Part shown: positions 1-7,862 of the stretch, piece after piece
How the letters are laid out: each line of letters begins with the position of its first letter
Numbering within the stretch: the first letter of the stretch is position 1
Origin: Saprospiraceae bacterium
GTDB taxonomy: Bacteria > Bacteroidota > Bacteroidia > Chitinophagales > Saprospiraceae
Assembly (NCBI GenBank): GCA_020528935.1
Contig: JAJDFU010000294.1
Span: 1-10,862 of the forward strand
DNA length: 10,862 nt
Reading direction: 5' to 3'
The notes under the pieces: generated by a model
Database searches by the model: none
What the model was told of the DNA's origin: nothing
Seen by the model: the letters and a program-made list of their open reading frames with translations, nothing else
Position numbers and translations under genes: made by a program

Positions 1-577
1 TGGCGCCGTTGCCGTCCTTTTGTGCCGCGGGCGCCGCCCGGGACGCGCGGGCCGTGCGGGTCGCCGTCGGGGGGCCGCCCAGGGGGCCGGCAGGCAGGTT
101 CAATGCCCTTTCCGGCGTGCCGGTGGCTTCGGGCTCGTACAGCCTGCCGTCCGGGGGGGCGCCCTCCCGTTCGATCACCTGGGTGAGGACGTTGGGCGTA
201 CGGCGGTGCAATTGCCGGCGCAATACCTCTACCGGGTTGTCGGGATCATCCGGATTCAGCGGGGTGAACAGCACCTCGATACGCCCGTTGCAGCCCAGCC
301 CGACGCCGATCTGCTGCTCGTCCTCTTCGAGTGTGTCGTACACCATTATGGAGGAGCGGTCCTGGAAAATGGCGGCCTGGGCCCGGCGGAGCGCATCCCC
401 CTCCAGGCAGCCGCCACTGATACCGCCGATCCATTCGCCGGTGCTTTTCACCAGCATGCGAGCCCCAATGCGGCGATAGGAGCTTTGTTCGACCCGCACG
501 ACGGAAACCAGGGCAGCCCGTTCGGCCCTCCTGTCCAGTTCGTCAACCCATTGGATGATCTGGCGTATCTCTTTCAT
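1..577 (-). CDS. XdhC/CoxI family molybdenum-enzyme maturation protein, partial (C-terminus outside window)
   Basis: The minus strand is open from an ATG at 577 to the left edge, giving 192 residues without a stop. The protein starts MKEIRQIIQWVDEL. It carries the XdhC/CoxI N-terminal signature: a block around residues 21-43 (ALVSVVRVEQSSYRRIGARM), GGISGGCLEG at 51-60 with Cys57, YDTLEEDEQ at 80-88, and GVGLGCNGRIEVLF at 91-104 with Cys96. Family members bind or sulfurate molybdenum cofactor and help insert it into xanthine-dehydrogenase or CO-dehydrogenase type hydroxylases in the cytoplasm. The expected C-terminal Rossmann domain lies beyond the edge. Residues about 150-192 are unusually rich in Ala, Pro, Gly, Arg and Thr and match nothing I know in the family; this is either a divergent linker or a local sequence problem. 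The gene is divergent from the MarR gene. No hydroxylase subunit gene is visible in the window. Confidence 0.9.
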   Translation of the reverse strand, partial: MKEIRQIIQWVDELDRRAERAALVSVVRVEQSSYRRIGARMLVKSTGEWIGGISGGCLEGDALRRAQAAIFQDRSSIMVYDTLEEDEQQIGVGLGCNGRIEVLFTPLNPDDPDNPVEVLRRQLHRRTPNVLTQVIEREGAPPDGRLYEPEATGTPERALNLPAGPLGGPPTATRTARASRAAPAAQKDGNGA

Positions 578-702
578 TGGCACCAATCTCGTAACTTTCC
601 CTGATCAAGCGGAGGTTTTCAGCAGTTGCGGCAGGCTTCACAGCAGGGGAAAATGTAAGAAAGAAAAAGAATTTTACCATCTTTTGACCATTGAAGCATA
701 CC
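578..702. promoter_or_regulatory. Divergent intergenic region between xdhC-like and marR-like genes
   Basis: These 125 bases must hold the start signals of both divergent genes. On the minus strand TACATTTT (657 to 650) resembles the Bacteroidota -7 box TAnnTTTG with one mismatch, but I find no TTG at the right distance. On the plus strand no good -7 box is visible. ACCAT occurs three times, at 676-680, 687-691 and 700-704, spaced about one helical turn; the first two sit in the related contexts TTTTACCAT and TTTTGACCAT. They overlap the marR start and could be an autoregulatory site, which is inference only. Confidence 0.35.
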
Positions 703-1197
703 ATGGATCACACGCAGATTTTGATCAATCTACGCCGGATCATTCGCTCGGTCAATCTGGAGGACAAGCGCATTGAAAAAGAATACGGCATCAGCATCCC
801 TCAACTGTTGTGCCTGAGCTATCTCAACAGCAAAACCGACTTTCAGGCCTCAAACAAGGAGATCAAAGAATACATCAAACTGAATGCCAGCACCGTCACG
901 GGCATTATAACCCGCCTCGAACAAAAAGGGCTGGTGGCCCGGCTGCCTTCCAGTAAAGACAAACGCGTCGGCCTGGTCACGCTCACCGCCAAGGGGGCCG
1001 AGCTGCTCAAGCAGACGCCCGAGCCCCTGCACGAACAACTCACCTTCAAGCTCCGAAACCTGCCCCCCGATCAGCTGGTTTCCCTCCAAAAGGCTTTCGA
1101 TCTCATCATCGACTTCCTGGACATTGAAAAACTGGATGCCGCCCCCATTTTCACCTCGGGCACGGAAATCCAGCCCCCACCTAAAGAGGAAAAATAG
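703..1197 (+). CDS. MarR-family winged-helix transcriptional regulator
   Basis: This gene encodes a 164-residue cytoplasmic DNA-binding protein from the ATG at 703. An in-frame TTG at 691 would add four residues, but ATG is preferred. It starts MDHTQILINLRRIIRSVNLE. The N-terminal dimerisation helix is followed by a winged helix-turn-helix: IKEYIKLNASTVTGIITRLE supplies the recognition helix, and SSKDKRVGLVTLTAKG is the beta-wing with the Asp-Lys-Arg typical of MarR proteins. The length fits the family. A Pro/Lys-rich tail (PPPKEEK) ends it. The opening pattern of leucine/arginine-rich helix and 'EKEYGISIPQLL' reminds me of the CosR/EctR-type osmotic stress regulators, a comparison from memory. 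Its place directly upstream of susCD, and further up from a BCCT transporter, makes one or both operons its likely targets, besides itself. Confidence 0.92.
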   Translation: MDHTQILINLRRIIRSVNLEDKRIEKEYGISIPQLLCLSYLNSKTDFQASNKEIKEYIKLNASTVTGIITRLEQKGLVARLPSSKDKRVGLVTLTAKGAELLKQTPEPLHEQLTFKLRNLPPDQLVSLQKAFDLIIDFLDIEKLDAAPIFTSGTEIQPPPKEEK

Positions 1198-1259
1198 TTT
1201 CACCTAAAACTAGTTGATTATCTGCTTCGTGTCAGATGCTTTCCATGCTAATTCCTTTC

Positions 1260-1291
1260 TGTTGAAAGTAGTTAAGTATTTATTACCTTCG
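1260..1291 (+). promoter_or_regulatory. Bacteroidota-type promoter of the susC-susD operon
   Basis: TGTTG at 1260-1264 serves as the -33 element and TACCTTCG at 1284-1291 as the -7 element, matching the TAnnTTTG consensus at all fixed positions except one. The 19-base spacer is the usual one for the Bacteroidota housekeeping sigma factor. Transcription would begin near 1296-1300, leaving a leader of roughly 25 bases before the ATG at 1323. Upstream lie the 8-base palindrome AACTAGTT (1208-1215) and the inverted pair ATCTG/CAGAT (1220-1224 and 1233-1237), possible operator sites. Confidence 0.55.
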
Positions 1292-1322
1292 CCATGTTTT
1301 TGAACGGAAAAAAGACCGACGC

Positions 1323-4300
1323 ATGGAGAATCTTTTACCTTCCTGGCTTTCAAAAGCCAGCACTCAAAGCCTGTATCAAGTACTCATTTCATTTGTAATC
1401 CTATGCCTTTCAACGTCTTTGGCTGCGCAAACCCGAACCATTACGGGTCAGGTCAAGGATGAGACCGGAGAGCCACTCATCGGCGCCAACGTCCTGGTGA
1501 AGGAAACCGGGAGTGGTACCGTTACGGACATCAATGGAAATTTTGAGCTGGAAGTAAATGAGGGGGACCAGACCCTGGTCATATCCTTCATCGGTTACAG
1601 CAGTCAGGAGATTTCTATTGAAAATAAATCCACGGTTTCCATTGTGCTCAAGGAATCGGTGGAACTCTCCGAAGTGGTCGTCACGGCGCTCGGCGTAGAG
1701 CGGGAAGAAAAAGCCCTGGGTTACGCGGTATCGGAATTGGGCAATGACGACATTGCCGCCGTCAAGCCGGTCAACCTCACCAATGCCCTGTCGGGTAAGG
1801 TGCCGGGCGTTTTTGTGGCCGGTAGTGGCAACGGCCCGACGGCTTCGGCGAATATCACGATCCGGGGGCAGACCTCACTGACGGGCAACAGCCAGCCGCT
1901 TTTCGTGGTCAACGGTATGCCTATCACCAACGGTTTGTTTAGCCCGGGCGACGGCCTGAACGGCTCGACGACCATCGACTTCGGCAACGCCGCCCAGGTG
2001 ATCAATCCGGACGACATCGAGTCCATGTCCATACTGAAAGGTCCGGCTGCCGCTGCCCTGTACGGTTCGCGGGCGGCCAACGGGGTAATCCTGGTCAACA
2101 CCAAAACGGGCAAGGACTCCCGCGGCTGGGGCGTGCAGATCAACTCCACGACCAATTTCGAGACCATCCTGCGCCTGCCGGACTACCAGAACTCCTACGG
2201 CTTTGGCGGTTATGGGTTTTACAGCTACAACGACGGTACGGTGTACACCGACCTGAACGGCATCAACTACTACGATGCCTTCGGCGAAAACTGGGGCCCG
2301 CCCCTCAACGGCACGCCGGTGCGCCAGTGGGATTCCGGCGAAGAACTGAAGCCGCTCACCCCGGCACCCGACAACATCCGCAACTTTTTCCGTACGGGCG
2401 TGACCGCGATCAATAACATTGCCCTTACGCACAGCGACGACGGCGGGCAATTCCGCTTTTCGTACTCCAATCTGTCGCGACGGGGCATCGTGCCCAACAC
2501 CAACCTGCGGCGCAACATGCTGTCGGCCAGCATTGGCCGCAACCTCTGGGACGACCGCCTCACCTTTCAGGTGGACGCCATGTACATCAACTCGGGCTCC
2601 GACAACGTGCCGAACGCGGGCTACGACGAGACCAGCTCCGTGATGTACGGCTGGCTGTGGTATCCGCGCCAGGTGCCCATCGACGACCTGCGCGACTACT
2701 GGAAACCCGGCCTGGAAGGCGAAGAGCAACAGTACGTCGAGAACCTGTGGGTCAACAACCCCTGGTTTGTAGTGAACGAGAACACCAATTCCTTCCAGTC
2801 CAACCGCATCTTCGGATTGGCCCAGCTCAACTACAAGTTCTCCAAGAACTTCTCGGCCCGCTTCCGCTTCGGTGCCGACGTCAACGACGAACAGCGTCAG
2901 TTTCGCCGAGCCCCCTCCACGCGGGGCATTCCGTTTGGCAGCTACCGCGAGGACGAGCTCACCTTCTCGGAGACCAATACCGAACTGCTGCTGACGTATA
3001 ATACCGACCTGATGGATAACTCCCTGTTTGACGTGACGGTGCGTCTGGGGGGTAACATCATGCGCCAGCGCAGCAATACTCTGCGCGCCAACAACCCGCA
3101 GCTGCTGCTGCCCGGTCTGTTTACCCTCACCAACAACCGGGCCGATCTGCTGGTGGAAAACCGCGAGGCCGAAAAGGGCATCAACAGTATATTCGGCCTG
3201 GCCAGCCTGTCCTACGACAACTTCCTGTATCTGGATGTGACCGGCCGCAACGACTGGTCCAGCACCCTGCCCACGGCAAACAATTCCTATTTCTATCCCT
3301 CGGTATCGCTGAGTGCGGTGCTTTCGGAGAAAATGAACCTGGGCACCAACTCGGCCCTGTCCTTCCTCAAGCTGCGCGGGGCCTATGCCGAAGTGGGTGC
3401 GGACACGGATCCCTACCTGCTGCAGAACTTCTATTCGCCGCAGCCGTTGTTCGGCGGTTCGCCGGCCTTTACCAACAGTTCGTTCTCCGCCAACCCGAAT
3501 CTGCGCCCCGAGCGCACGACCTCCTGGGAAGTGGGTGCGGACATTCGCTTTTTCAATAATCGTCTGGGGCTGGATGCCACCTACTACGACATGCTGAGTA
3601 AGGACCAGATCATCTTCCTGCCGGTATCGCTGGCTTCCGGTCGGGAGTCTCGCCTGGTGAATGCCGGTGAGATCCGCAACCGCGGCGTAGAGATCATGGT
3701 TACGGCCGAACCGATCCGAACAGAGAAATTCTCCTGGATCATCAACTGGAACCTGGGGCACAACCGCGCTGTGGTGCAGTCCTTGCCCGAAGGGGTGGAA
3801 GGAAGCTATCCCATCATTGCGGACGTTTATCCCGGCGATGAAGGATCGGCCAACCTGGAATTGGTGGCCATCGAAGGCGAACTGCTCGGGCAGCTCTGGG
3901 GCCTCGGCTTCCAGCGCGACGATCAGGGCCGGATCATCCACGGCGAAAACGGATTGCCCCTGCTGACCGACGAGAAAGTATCGGCCGGCTCGTACCAGCC
4001 GAAATTCCGAACCGGCATTTACAACACCTTCCGTTATGGCGCCTTCAGTCTCGGCTTCCTGTTTGACGGGCAGGTGGGGGGCAAGATCTACTCCCGCACG
4101 CACGCCCTGATGAATACCGGCGGTACCATCACCAACAACGACGATCCCAACCTGGACCTCTCCACGCTGGATGGCCGCCCGATCTACGACATCAGTTACA
4201 ACGAGGATGGTACGCCCATCTACGATCAGGTGGAGCCCGGCGGTGTGGTCGGCCCCGGCGTGAAGCGTCTGCCCGACGGTACGCTGGTGGAAAACGACAT

Positions 4301-4628
4301 TGTGGTGCCCACGCGCGATTACTTCTACGCCTACTACGGCAACGGTTTCAACCGCGACAACATCGAAGCGGCAACCTACGATGCCACCTACTTCAAGCTG
4401 CGCGAGCTGCGCCTGACCTATACCCTGCCGGCTGACCTGACCCGCCGCTGGGGGCTGCAACAGGCCAGTGTGTCCTTTGTAGGGCGCGACCTGCTGCTGT
4501 TTACCCAGGTGCCTTCGATCGATCCGGAAACCTTCTCGATCCGCAACGGCTTGTTCGTCAACGGCTTTGAAAGTACGCAGCTGCCTTCCGTGCGCAGCAT
4601 GGGAGTGGCCATCAACCTGGGCTTCTAA
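1323..4628 (+). CDS. SusC/RagA-family TonB-linked outer-membrane transporter
   Basis: This 1101-residue protein is of normal SusC length. Residues 1-35 form a signal peptide: a hydrophobic stretch around 20-34, then cleavage after LAA before Gln36. Residues about 38-110 are the carboxypeptidase-regulatory-like beta-sandwich (ITGQVKDETGEPLIGANV, then FIGYSSQEI). The linking motif VVVTALGVEREEKALGYAV at 118-136 is diagnostic for SusC/RagA. The plug domain follows, with ITIRGQTSL and, at residues 237-260, ILKGPAAAALYGSRAANGV leading into VNT. The rest is a 22-strand-type beta barrel ending in ...INLGF with the terminal aromatic residue typical of outer-membrane barrels. It should take up a ligand held by the SusD lipoprotein, driven by TonB. 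The substrate cannot be read from the sequence: no glycoside hydrolase, peptidase or sulfatase gene lies in the window. No sigma/anti-sigma pair precedes it; control probably comes from the MarR neighbour. Confidence 0.96.
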   Translation: MENLLPSWLSKASTQSLYQVLISFVILCLSTSLAAQTRTITGQVKDETGEPLIGANVLVKETGSGTVTDINGNFELEVNEGDQTLVISFIGYSSQEISIENKSTVSIVLKESVELSEVVVTALGVEREEKALGYAVSELGNDDIAAVKPVNLTNALSGKVPGVFVAGSGNGPTASANITIRGQTSLTGNSQPLFVVNGMPITNGLFSPGDGLNGSTTIDFGNAAQVINPDDIESMSILKGPAAAALYGSRAANGVILVNTKTGKDSRGWGVQINSTTNFETILRLPDYQNSYGFGGYGFYSYNDGTVYTDLNGINYYDAFGENWGPPLNGTPVRQWDSGEELKPLTPAPDNIRNFFRTGVTAINNIALTHSDDGGQFRFSYSNLSRRGIVPNTNLRRNMLSASIGRNLWDDRLTFQVDAMYINSGSDNVPNAGYDETSSVMYGWLWYPRQVPIDDLRDYWKPGLEGEEQQYVENLWVNNPWFVVNENTNSFQSNRIFGLAQLNYKFSKNFSARFRFGADVNDEQRQFRRAPSTRGIPFGSYREDELTFSETNTELLLTYNTDLMDNSLFDVTVRLGGNIMRQRSNTLRANNPQLLLPGLFTLTNNRADLLVENREAEKGINSIFGLASLSYDNFLYLDVTGRNDWSSTLPTANNSYFYPSVSLSAVLSEKMNLGTNSALSFLKLRGAYAEVGADTDPYLLQNFYSPQPLFGGSPAFTNSSFSANPNLRPERTTSWEVGADIRFFNNRLGLDATYYDMLSKDQIIFLPVSLASGRESRLVNAGEIRNRGVEIMVTAEPIRTEKFSWIINWNLGHNRAVVQSLPEGVEGSYPIIADVYPGDEGSANLELVAIEGELLGQLWGLGFQRDDQGRIIHGENGLPLLTDEKVSAGSYQPKFRTGIYNTFRYGAFSLGFLFDGQVGGKIYSRTHALMNTGGTITNNDDPNLDLSTLDGRPIYDISYNEDGTPIYDQVEPGGVVGPGVKRLPDGTLVENDIVVPTRDYFYAYYGNGFNRDNIEAATYDATYFKLRELRLTYTLPADLTRRWGLQQASVSFVGRDLLLFTQVPSIDPETFSIRNGLFVNGFESTQLPSVRSMGVAINLGF

Positions 4629-4661
4629 AGCAGCCCTGCGACAACTGTTTTTCAAACAATC

Positions 4662-4668
4662 AAAAGGA
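4662..4668 (+). promoter_or_regulatory. Ribosome binding site of the susD-like gene
   Basis: AAAAGGA ends six bases before the ATG at 4675. It decides the start: the same frame stays open upstream into susC (an ATG at 4567), but the start at 4675 has this site and puts a lipoprotein signal at the N-terminus. Confidence 0.6.
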
Positions 4669-4674
4669 ACATTC

Positions 4675-6168
4675 ATGTCATTTAAATATATACTAAGCGG
4701 CCTCCTGCTGGTGCTCGTATTTTCCTGCGAGGACCTGGAGGACCTCAACGAAAACCCCAACCAGCCCACGGAAGTGGGCGCGGAGGTGCTCATGACCTCT
4801 GCCATTCGGAGCACGATGAACTCCATGGTCACCGAGTCTTTCCTGCTGGGCAACAACGCCGCACAACTGACGGCCAAGACCCTGCGCTCGGAGATCGACG
4901 TGTACAACTGGAATCCCTTTCCCACTGTCTGGACCTCGCTCTACGACGGGCTGGAAGACGTAGCGAATGCCGAGCGCCTGGCCCGCGAGGAAGAGGATGC
5001 AGCTACCGAGGGCGCGGCTGTGGTGCTGAAGAGTTGGCTCTTTTCCACCCTTACTGATGCCTATGGCGACATTCCGTATACCGAGGCCGTAAGCGGCGCT
5101 ACGGACGGCAATTTCCAACCCGCATACGATGCCCAGCAAGACATCTACATGAGTGCGAACGGCATCCTGGCCGAGCTGGAACGAGCCAACAACCTGCTGG
5201 CCCAGGGCGGTATTGTACAGGGCGACATCCTGCTCGGAGGCTCGGCGGAGCAGTGGCGCAAGCTGTGCAACTCGCTGCGCCTGCGCCTGCTCATGCGCGT
5301 TTCCAACCGCATGGACGTGGCCGCTGATTTTGCCGATATCGTCAACAATCAGCCCATTATCGCCAGCAACGACGACAATGCCGTGCTCAATTACCTGGAG
5401 AACTTTCCCAATGATTTCCCCCTGCTGCCACTCAAGCAGGGCGACTTTGATGCCGTGGTCATGAGCGACCGCTCCATACCCGTACTGGAAGGCTACAGGG
5501 ATCCCCGGCTGATGCGCTATGCCAGGCCGAATAACATCCTGGAGATCGATACGGCCCAGGTAGATACGATCACGCCGGTGTACACCGGGGCGCAGAACGG
5601 GGCCGAGACCAGCTGCTCCAAAGGCGGCTCTCGCCTGGGACTGGCCTACTTCGACTACGGCAACCACCCCACCACCGACGATCATGCCGACGGCATCCTG
5701 ATGACGTATGCGGAAGTGCAGTTTTTGCTGGCCGAAGCCGTGCTCAAGAACTTCATCAGTGGAAATGTCGAGCAGTACTATCGCAGCGGCATTCAGGCTT
5801 CGATGGACTACTACGAGGTGGACTACGAAGCCTCCGGCTGGACGGACTTTGACGATTTTTACAACAATTCCGGTGTGGCTTTCGCAAATGACCCCGTCCA
5901 GGTGTGGGAGCAGAAGTGGCTCGCCCTCTTTTTTCACGGGCTGGAGCCTTACTTCGAAGTCCGGCGCTGGCTATACGAGGTGGATAACGACTGGAACCAG
6001 ATCCCCTTCCTCAGCCCGCCCTGCGACAACGTGAACAACGATATGCTGCCGGTGCGCTTCCTCTATCCCGGCGAAGAGGCCAGCCTGAACGGCGAAAATT
6101 ATCAGGCGGCTGTAGGTCGCCTGGAAGGTGGAGACGATCAGAACGCGAAAATGTGGCTGGTTCAGTAG
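4675..6168 (+). CDS. SusD-like (SusD_2 type) outer-membrane lipoprotein
   Basis: This is a 497-residue protein starting MSFKYILSGLLLVLVFSC. The hydrophobic signal ends at Cys18 (VFSC), the likely lipidation site, followed by acidic residues EDLEDLNENPNQPT; the NPNQPT opening is typical of the SusD-like family 2 (as I recall, Pfam SusD_2, PF12771). Helical TPR-like segments follow, for example around LMTSAIRSTMN, EVQFLLAEAVLKN and WEQKWLALFFHGLEPYFEVR. The C-terminal block LPVRFLYPGEEASLNGENYQ plus GGDDQNAKMWLV is a family hallmark. It should sit at the cell surface as the lid of the SusC transporter and bind its ligand. It begins 46 bases after the susC stop and ends at the terminator cluster, so the two form one operon. 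The ligand is unknown. Confidence 0.95.
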   Translation: MSFKYILSGLLLVLVFSCEDLEDLNENPNQPTEVGAEVLMTSAIRSTMNSMVTESFLLGNNAAQLTAKTLRSEIDVYNWNPFPTVWTSLYDGLEDVANAERLAREEEDAATEGAAVVLKSWLFSTLTDAYGDIPYTEAVSGATDGNFQPAYDAQQDIYMSANGILAELERANNLLAQGGIVQGDILLGGSAEQWRKLCNSLRLRLLMRVSNRMDVAADFADIVNNQPIIASNDDNAVLNYLENFPNDFPLLPLKQGDFDAVVMSDRSIPVLEGYRDPRLMRYARPNNILEIDTAQVDTITPVYTGAQNGAETSCSKGGSRLGLAYFDYGNHPTTDDHADGILMTYAEVQFLLAEAVLKNFISGNVEQYYRSGIQASMDYYEVDYEASGWTDFDDFYNNSGVAFANDPVQVWEQKWLALFFHGLEPYFEVRRWLYEVDNDWNQIPFLSPPCDNVNNDMLPVRFLYPGEEASLNGENYQAAVGRLEGGDDQNAKMWLVQ

Positions 6169-6196
6169 TTTGGTTCCAAACTTTTTAGTATCTAAA
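6169..6196. promoter_or_regulatory. Two adjacent hyphenated palindromes between susD and the BCCT gene
   Basis: Directly after the susD stop codon lie TTTGG-TT-CCAAA (6169-6180) and TTTAG-TAT-CTAAA (6184-6196), both with perfect five-base arms. The second shares its last three bases with the following terminator stem. They are the size of half-turn operator sites for dimeric regulators such as MarR proteins, but no protein is shown to bind here. They may also just extend the terminator fold. Confidence 0.35.
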
Positions 6197-6239
6197 TCGC
6201 CTATTATCTGTCTATTACACGGGTAATAGGCGATTTTTT
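6194..6239 (+). terminator. Rho-independent terminator after susD, with a competing hairpin
   Basis: A perfect 13-base stem AAATCGCCTATTA (6194-6206) pairs with TAATAGGCGATTT (6224-6236) across a 17-base loop; the T-run 6234-6239 follows. Within the loop CTATTAC (6212-6218) can instead pair with GTAATAG (6223-6229) around a four-base loop, using the same right arm. The stem would end the susCD transcript. Because only 32 bases separate the T-run from the BCCT start codon, it may also act as a leader attenuator. Confidence 0.88.
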
Positions 6240-6271
6240 CTGTAGAAACTCCCCCGGCAAACTAGGCTCCG

Positions 6272-7861
6272 ATGCGACGACATACCAACAAGTACTTCGA
6301 CGTATATGCACCGGTTTTTTACCCGGCTTCCATCATCATTCTGTTCTTCATCAGCCTGACCCTGATCATCGGCAAACCGATGGAGGAGGTCTTCTCGAAG
6401 GTGCAGACCGGGATGGCCGATTATGCGGGCTGGTTTTTTGTCATTTCGGTGAATGTTTTCGTGGCAGTGGCACTGTATCTGGCCTTCAGCCGTTTTCAGC
6501 ACATCCGGCTGGGCGGCAAGGACGCCAAACCCGAATTCAGCACCTTCGCCTGGTTTTCCATGCTCTTTTCGGCCGGCATGGGCATCGGGCTGCTCTTTTT
6601 CAGCGTGGCCGAGCCGATCTTTCACTTCACCAATCCGCCCATCAAAGCCGTGGACCAGGCCGAACAGGCCCGGAATGCAATGAAGTACACCCTGCTGCAC
6701 TGGGGATTGCACGCCTGGGCTATTTACGCCCTGGTAGGGCTGGCGCTGGCCTTTTTTACCTTCAACAAAAAACTACCCCTCACCATACGCTCCGTTTTCT
6801 ATCCCCTGCTCGGCGATCGCATTTACGGCATCTTCGGCGATATCATCGACATAGTGGCCGTGGTGGCCACGCTCTTCGGGCTCGCGACTTCCCTGGGTTT
6901 TGGCGTACAACAGGTTTCGGCCGGGTTGAATCACCTCTTCGGCCTGCCCGACACGACCACTGCCCAGGTGGTGCTCATTACGCTCATCACCCTGGCGGCC
7001 ACCGTATCGGTGGTGACCGGCCTGCACCGCGGAGTGCGCTTTCTGAGTGAGATGAACATCCGGCTGGGGCTGGTTTTTCTGGTGGTGCTGCTCATCATTG
7101 GCCCTACCGTGACCCTGCTCGACGGTTTCATCCAGAATACGGGCTCTTACCTGCAATCCCTCTTTGAAGTGGGCACCTGGACGGAGACCTACACCCAAAC
7201 CCAATGGCAGAACAGCTGGACCGTGGTGTACTGGGCCTGGTGGATCTCCTGGTCGCCCTTCGTCGGCATCTTCATTGCCCGGGTCTCCAAGGGGCGCACT
7301 CTGCGGGAGTTCGTCCTGGGTGTTATGCTGGTGCCCACCCTGCTCACCATACTTTGGTTTTCCGTTTTCGGTGGCTCGGCCCTGTTTTTGGAAATCAACG
7401 GCATTGGCAATATTGCCACGGCGGTGAACGAAAACATCTCAACGGCCCTGTTCGTGATGCTGGAAGAGTTCCCGCTGGCATTCGTCACCTCGATCATCGG
7501 CATTGTGCTGGTGACCAGCTTTTTCGTGACCTCTTCCGATTCGGGCTCGCTGGTGATCGACAGCATTACCTCCGGCGGCAAACTGGATGCGCCCAAGGGG
7601 CAGCGCATATTCTGGGCCCTCACCGAGGGGGCCGTGGCGGCCACCCTGCTGCTGGGCGGCGGCCTGCAGGCCCTGCAAACTGCTGCGCTCACCACCGGGC
7701 TACCCTTTACTATCATTTTGCTTATCATGTGCTACAGCCTGTATCTGGGCCTGAAAATGGAATACGACGAAATGGAGCGGCGCCGCAAACTGCGGGAGCG
7801 GCAATCTTACGAAGAGGTGCTGAAGCGGCTGCTGGCCCGGCGCAAGGACAAAATCACCTAG
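6272..7861 (+). CDS. BCCT-family betaine/choline/carnitine-type transporter
   Basis: This is a 529-residue inner-membrane protein with about twelve hydrophobic segments, the first near residues 14-35 and the last near 470-495. The glycine motif SAGMGIGLLFF (Gly102, Gly104, Gly106) followed by SVAEP matches the ion-coupling helix of BetP-like carriers. The family signature WTVVYWAWWISWSPF spans 316-330, with the aromatic box tryptophans (321, 323, 324, 327) that bind the quaternary ammonium group in BetP. The GMGIG form, as opposed to the CaiT form, favours sodium- or proton-coupled uptake over exchange. The C-terminus is short and highly charged (MERRRKLRERQSYEE and on), which in BetP senses osmotic stress. 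Substrate (glycine betaine, choline, another betaine or ectoine) cannot be fixed. The start ATG has only a weak ribosome site. It overlaps nothing and is followed after 1 base by the Usp gene. Confidence 0.95.
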   Translation: MRRHTNKYFDVYAPVFYPASIIILFFISLTLIIGKPMEEVFSKVQTGMADYAGWFFVISVNVFVAVALYLAFSRFQHIRLGGKDAKPEFSTFAWFSMLFSAGMGIGLLFFSVAEPIFHFTNPPIKAVDQAEQARNAMKYTLLHWGLHAWAIYALVGLALAFFTFNKKLPLTIRSVFYPLLGDRIYGIFGDIIDIVAVVATLFGLATSLGFGVQQVSAGLNHLFGLPDTTTAQVVLITLITLAATVSVVTGLHRGVRFLSEMNIRLGLVFLVVLLIIGPTVTLLDGFIQNTGSYLQSLFEVGTWTETYTQTQWQNSWTVVYWAWWISWSPFVGIFIARVSKGRTLREFVLGVMLVPTLLTILWFSVFGGSALFLEINGIGNIATAVNENISTALFVMLEEFPLAFVTSIIGIVLVTSFFVTSSDSGSLVIDSITSGGKLDAPKGQRIFWALTEGAVAATLLLGGGLQALQTAALTTGLPFTIILLIMCYSLYLGLKMEYDEMERRRKLRERQSYEEVLKRLLARRKDKIT

Positions 7862-7862
7862 C

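Noticed and set aside
20..604. Plus-strand open frames over the left edge
   Set aside because: The minus strand encodes unmistakable XdhC motifs here; the plus-strand translations are compositionally odd and match nothing.
4567..4674. Earlier in-frame start for the susD-like gene
   Set aside because: It would overlap susC and bury the lipoprotein signal; the ATG at 4675 has a ribosome site and gives a proper lipobox.
1875..4925. Antisense open frame of about 1000 codons opposite susC
   Set aside because: Its translation shows no domain or membrane pattern, while the opposite strand encodes a full SusC protein. The frame is open because of the GC-rich third positions of susC.
4693..5937. Antisense open frame of about 410 codons opposite susD
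   Set aside because: It mirrors the susD codon structure and has no recognisable protein features.
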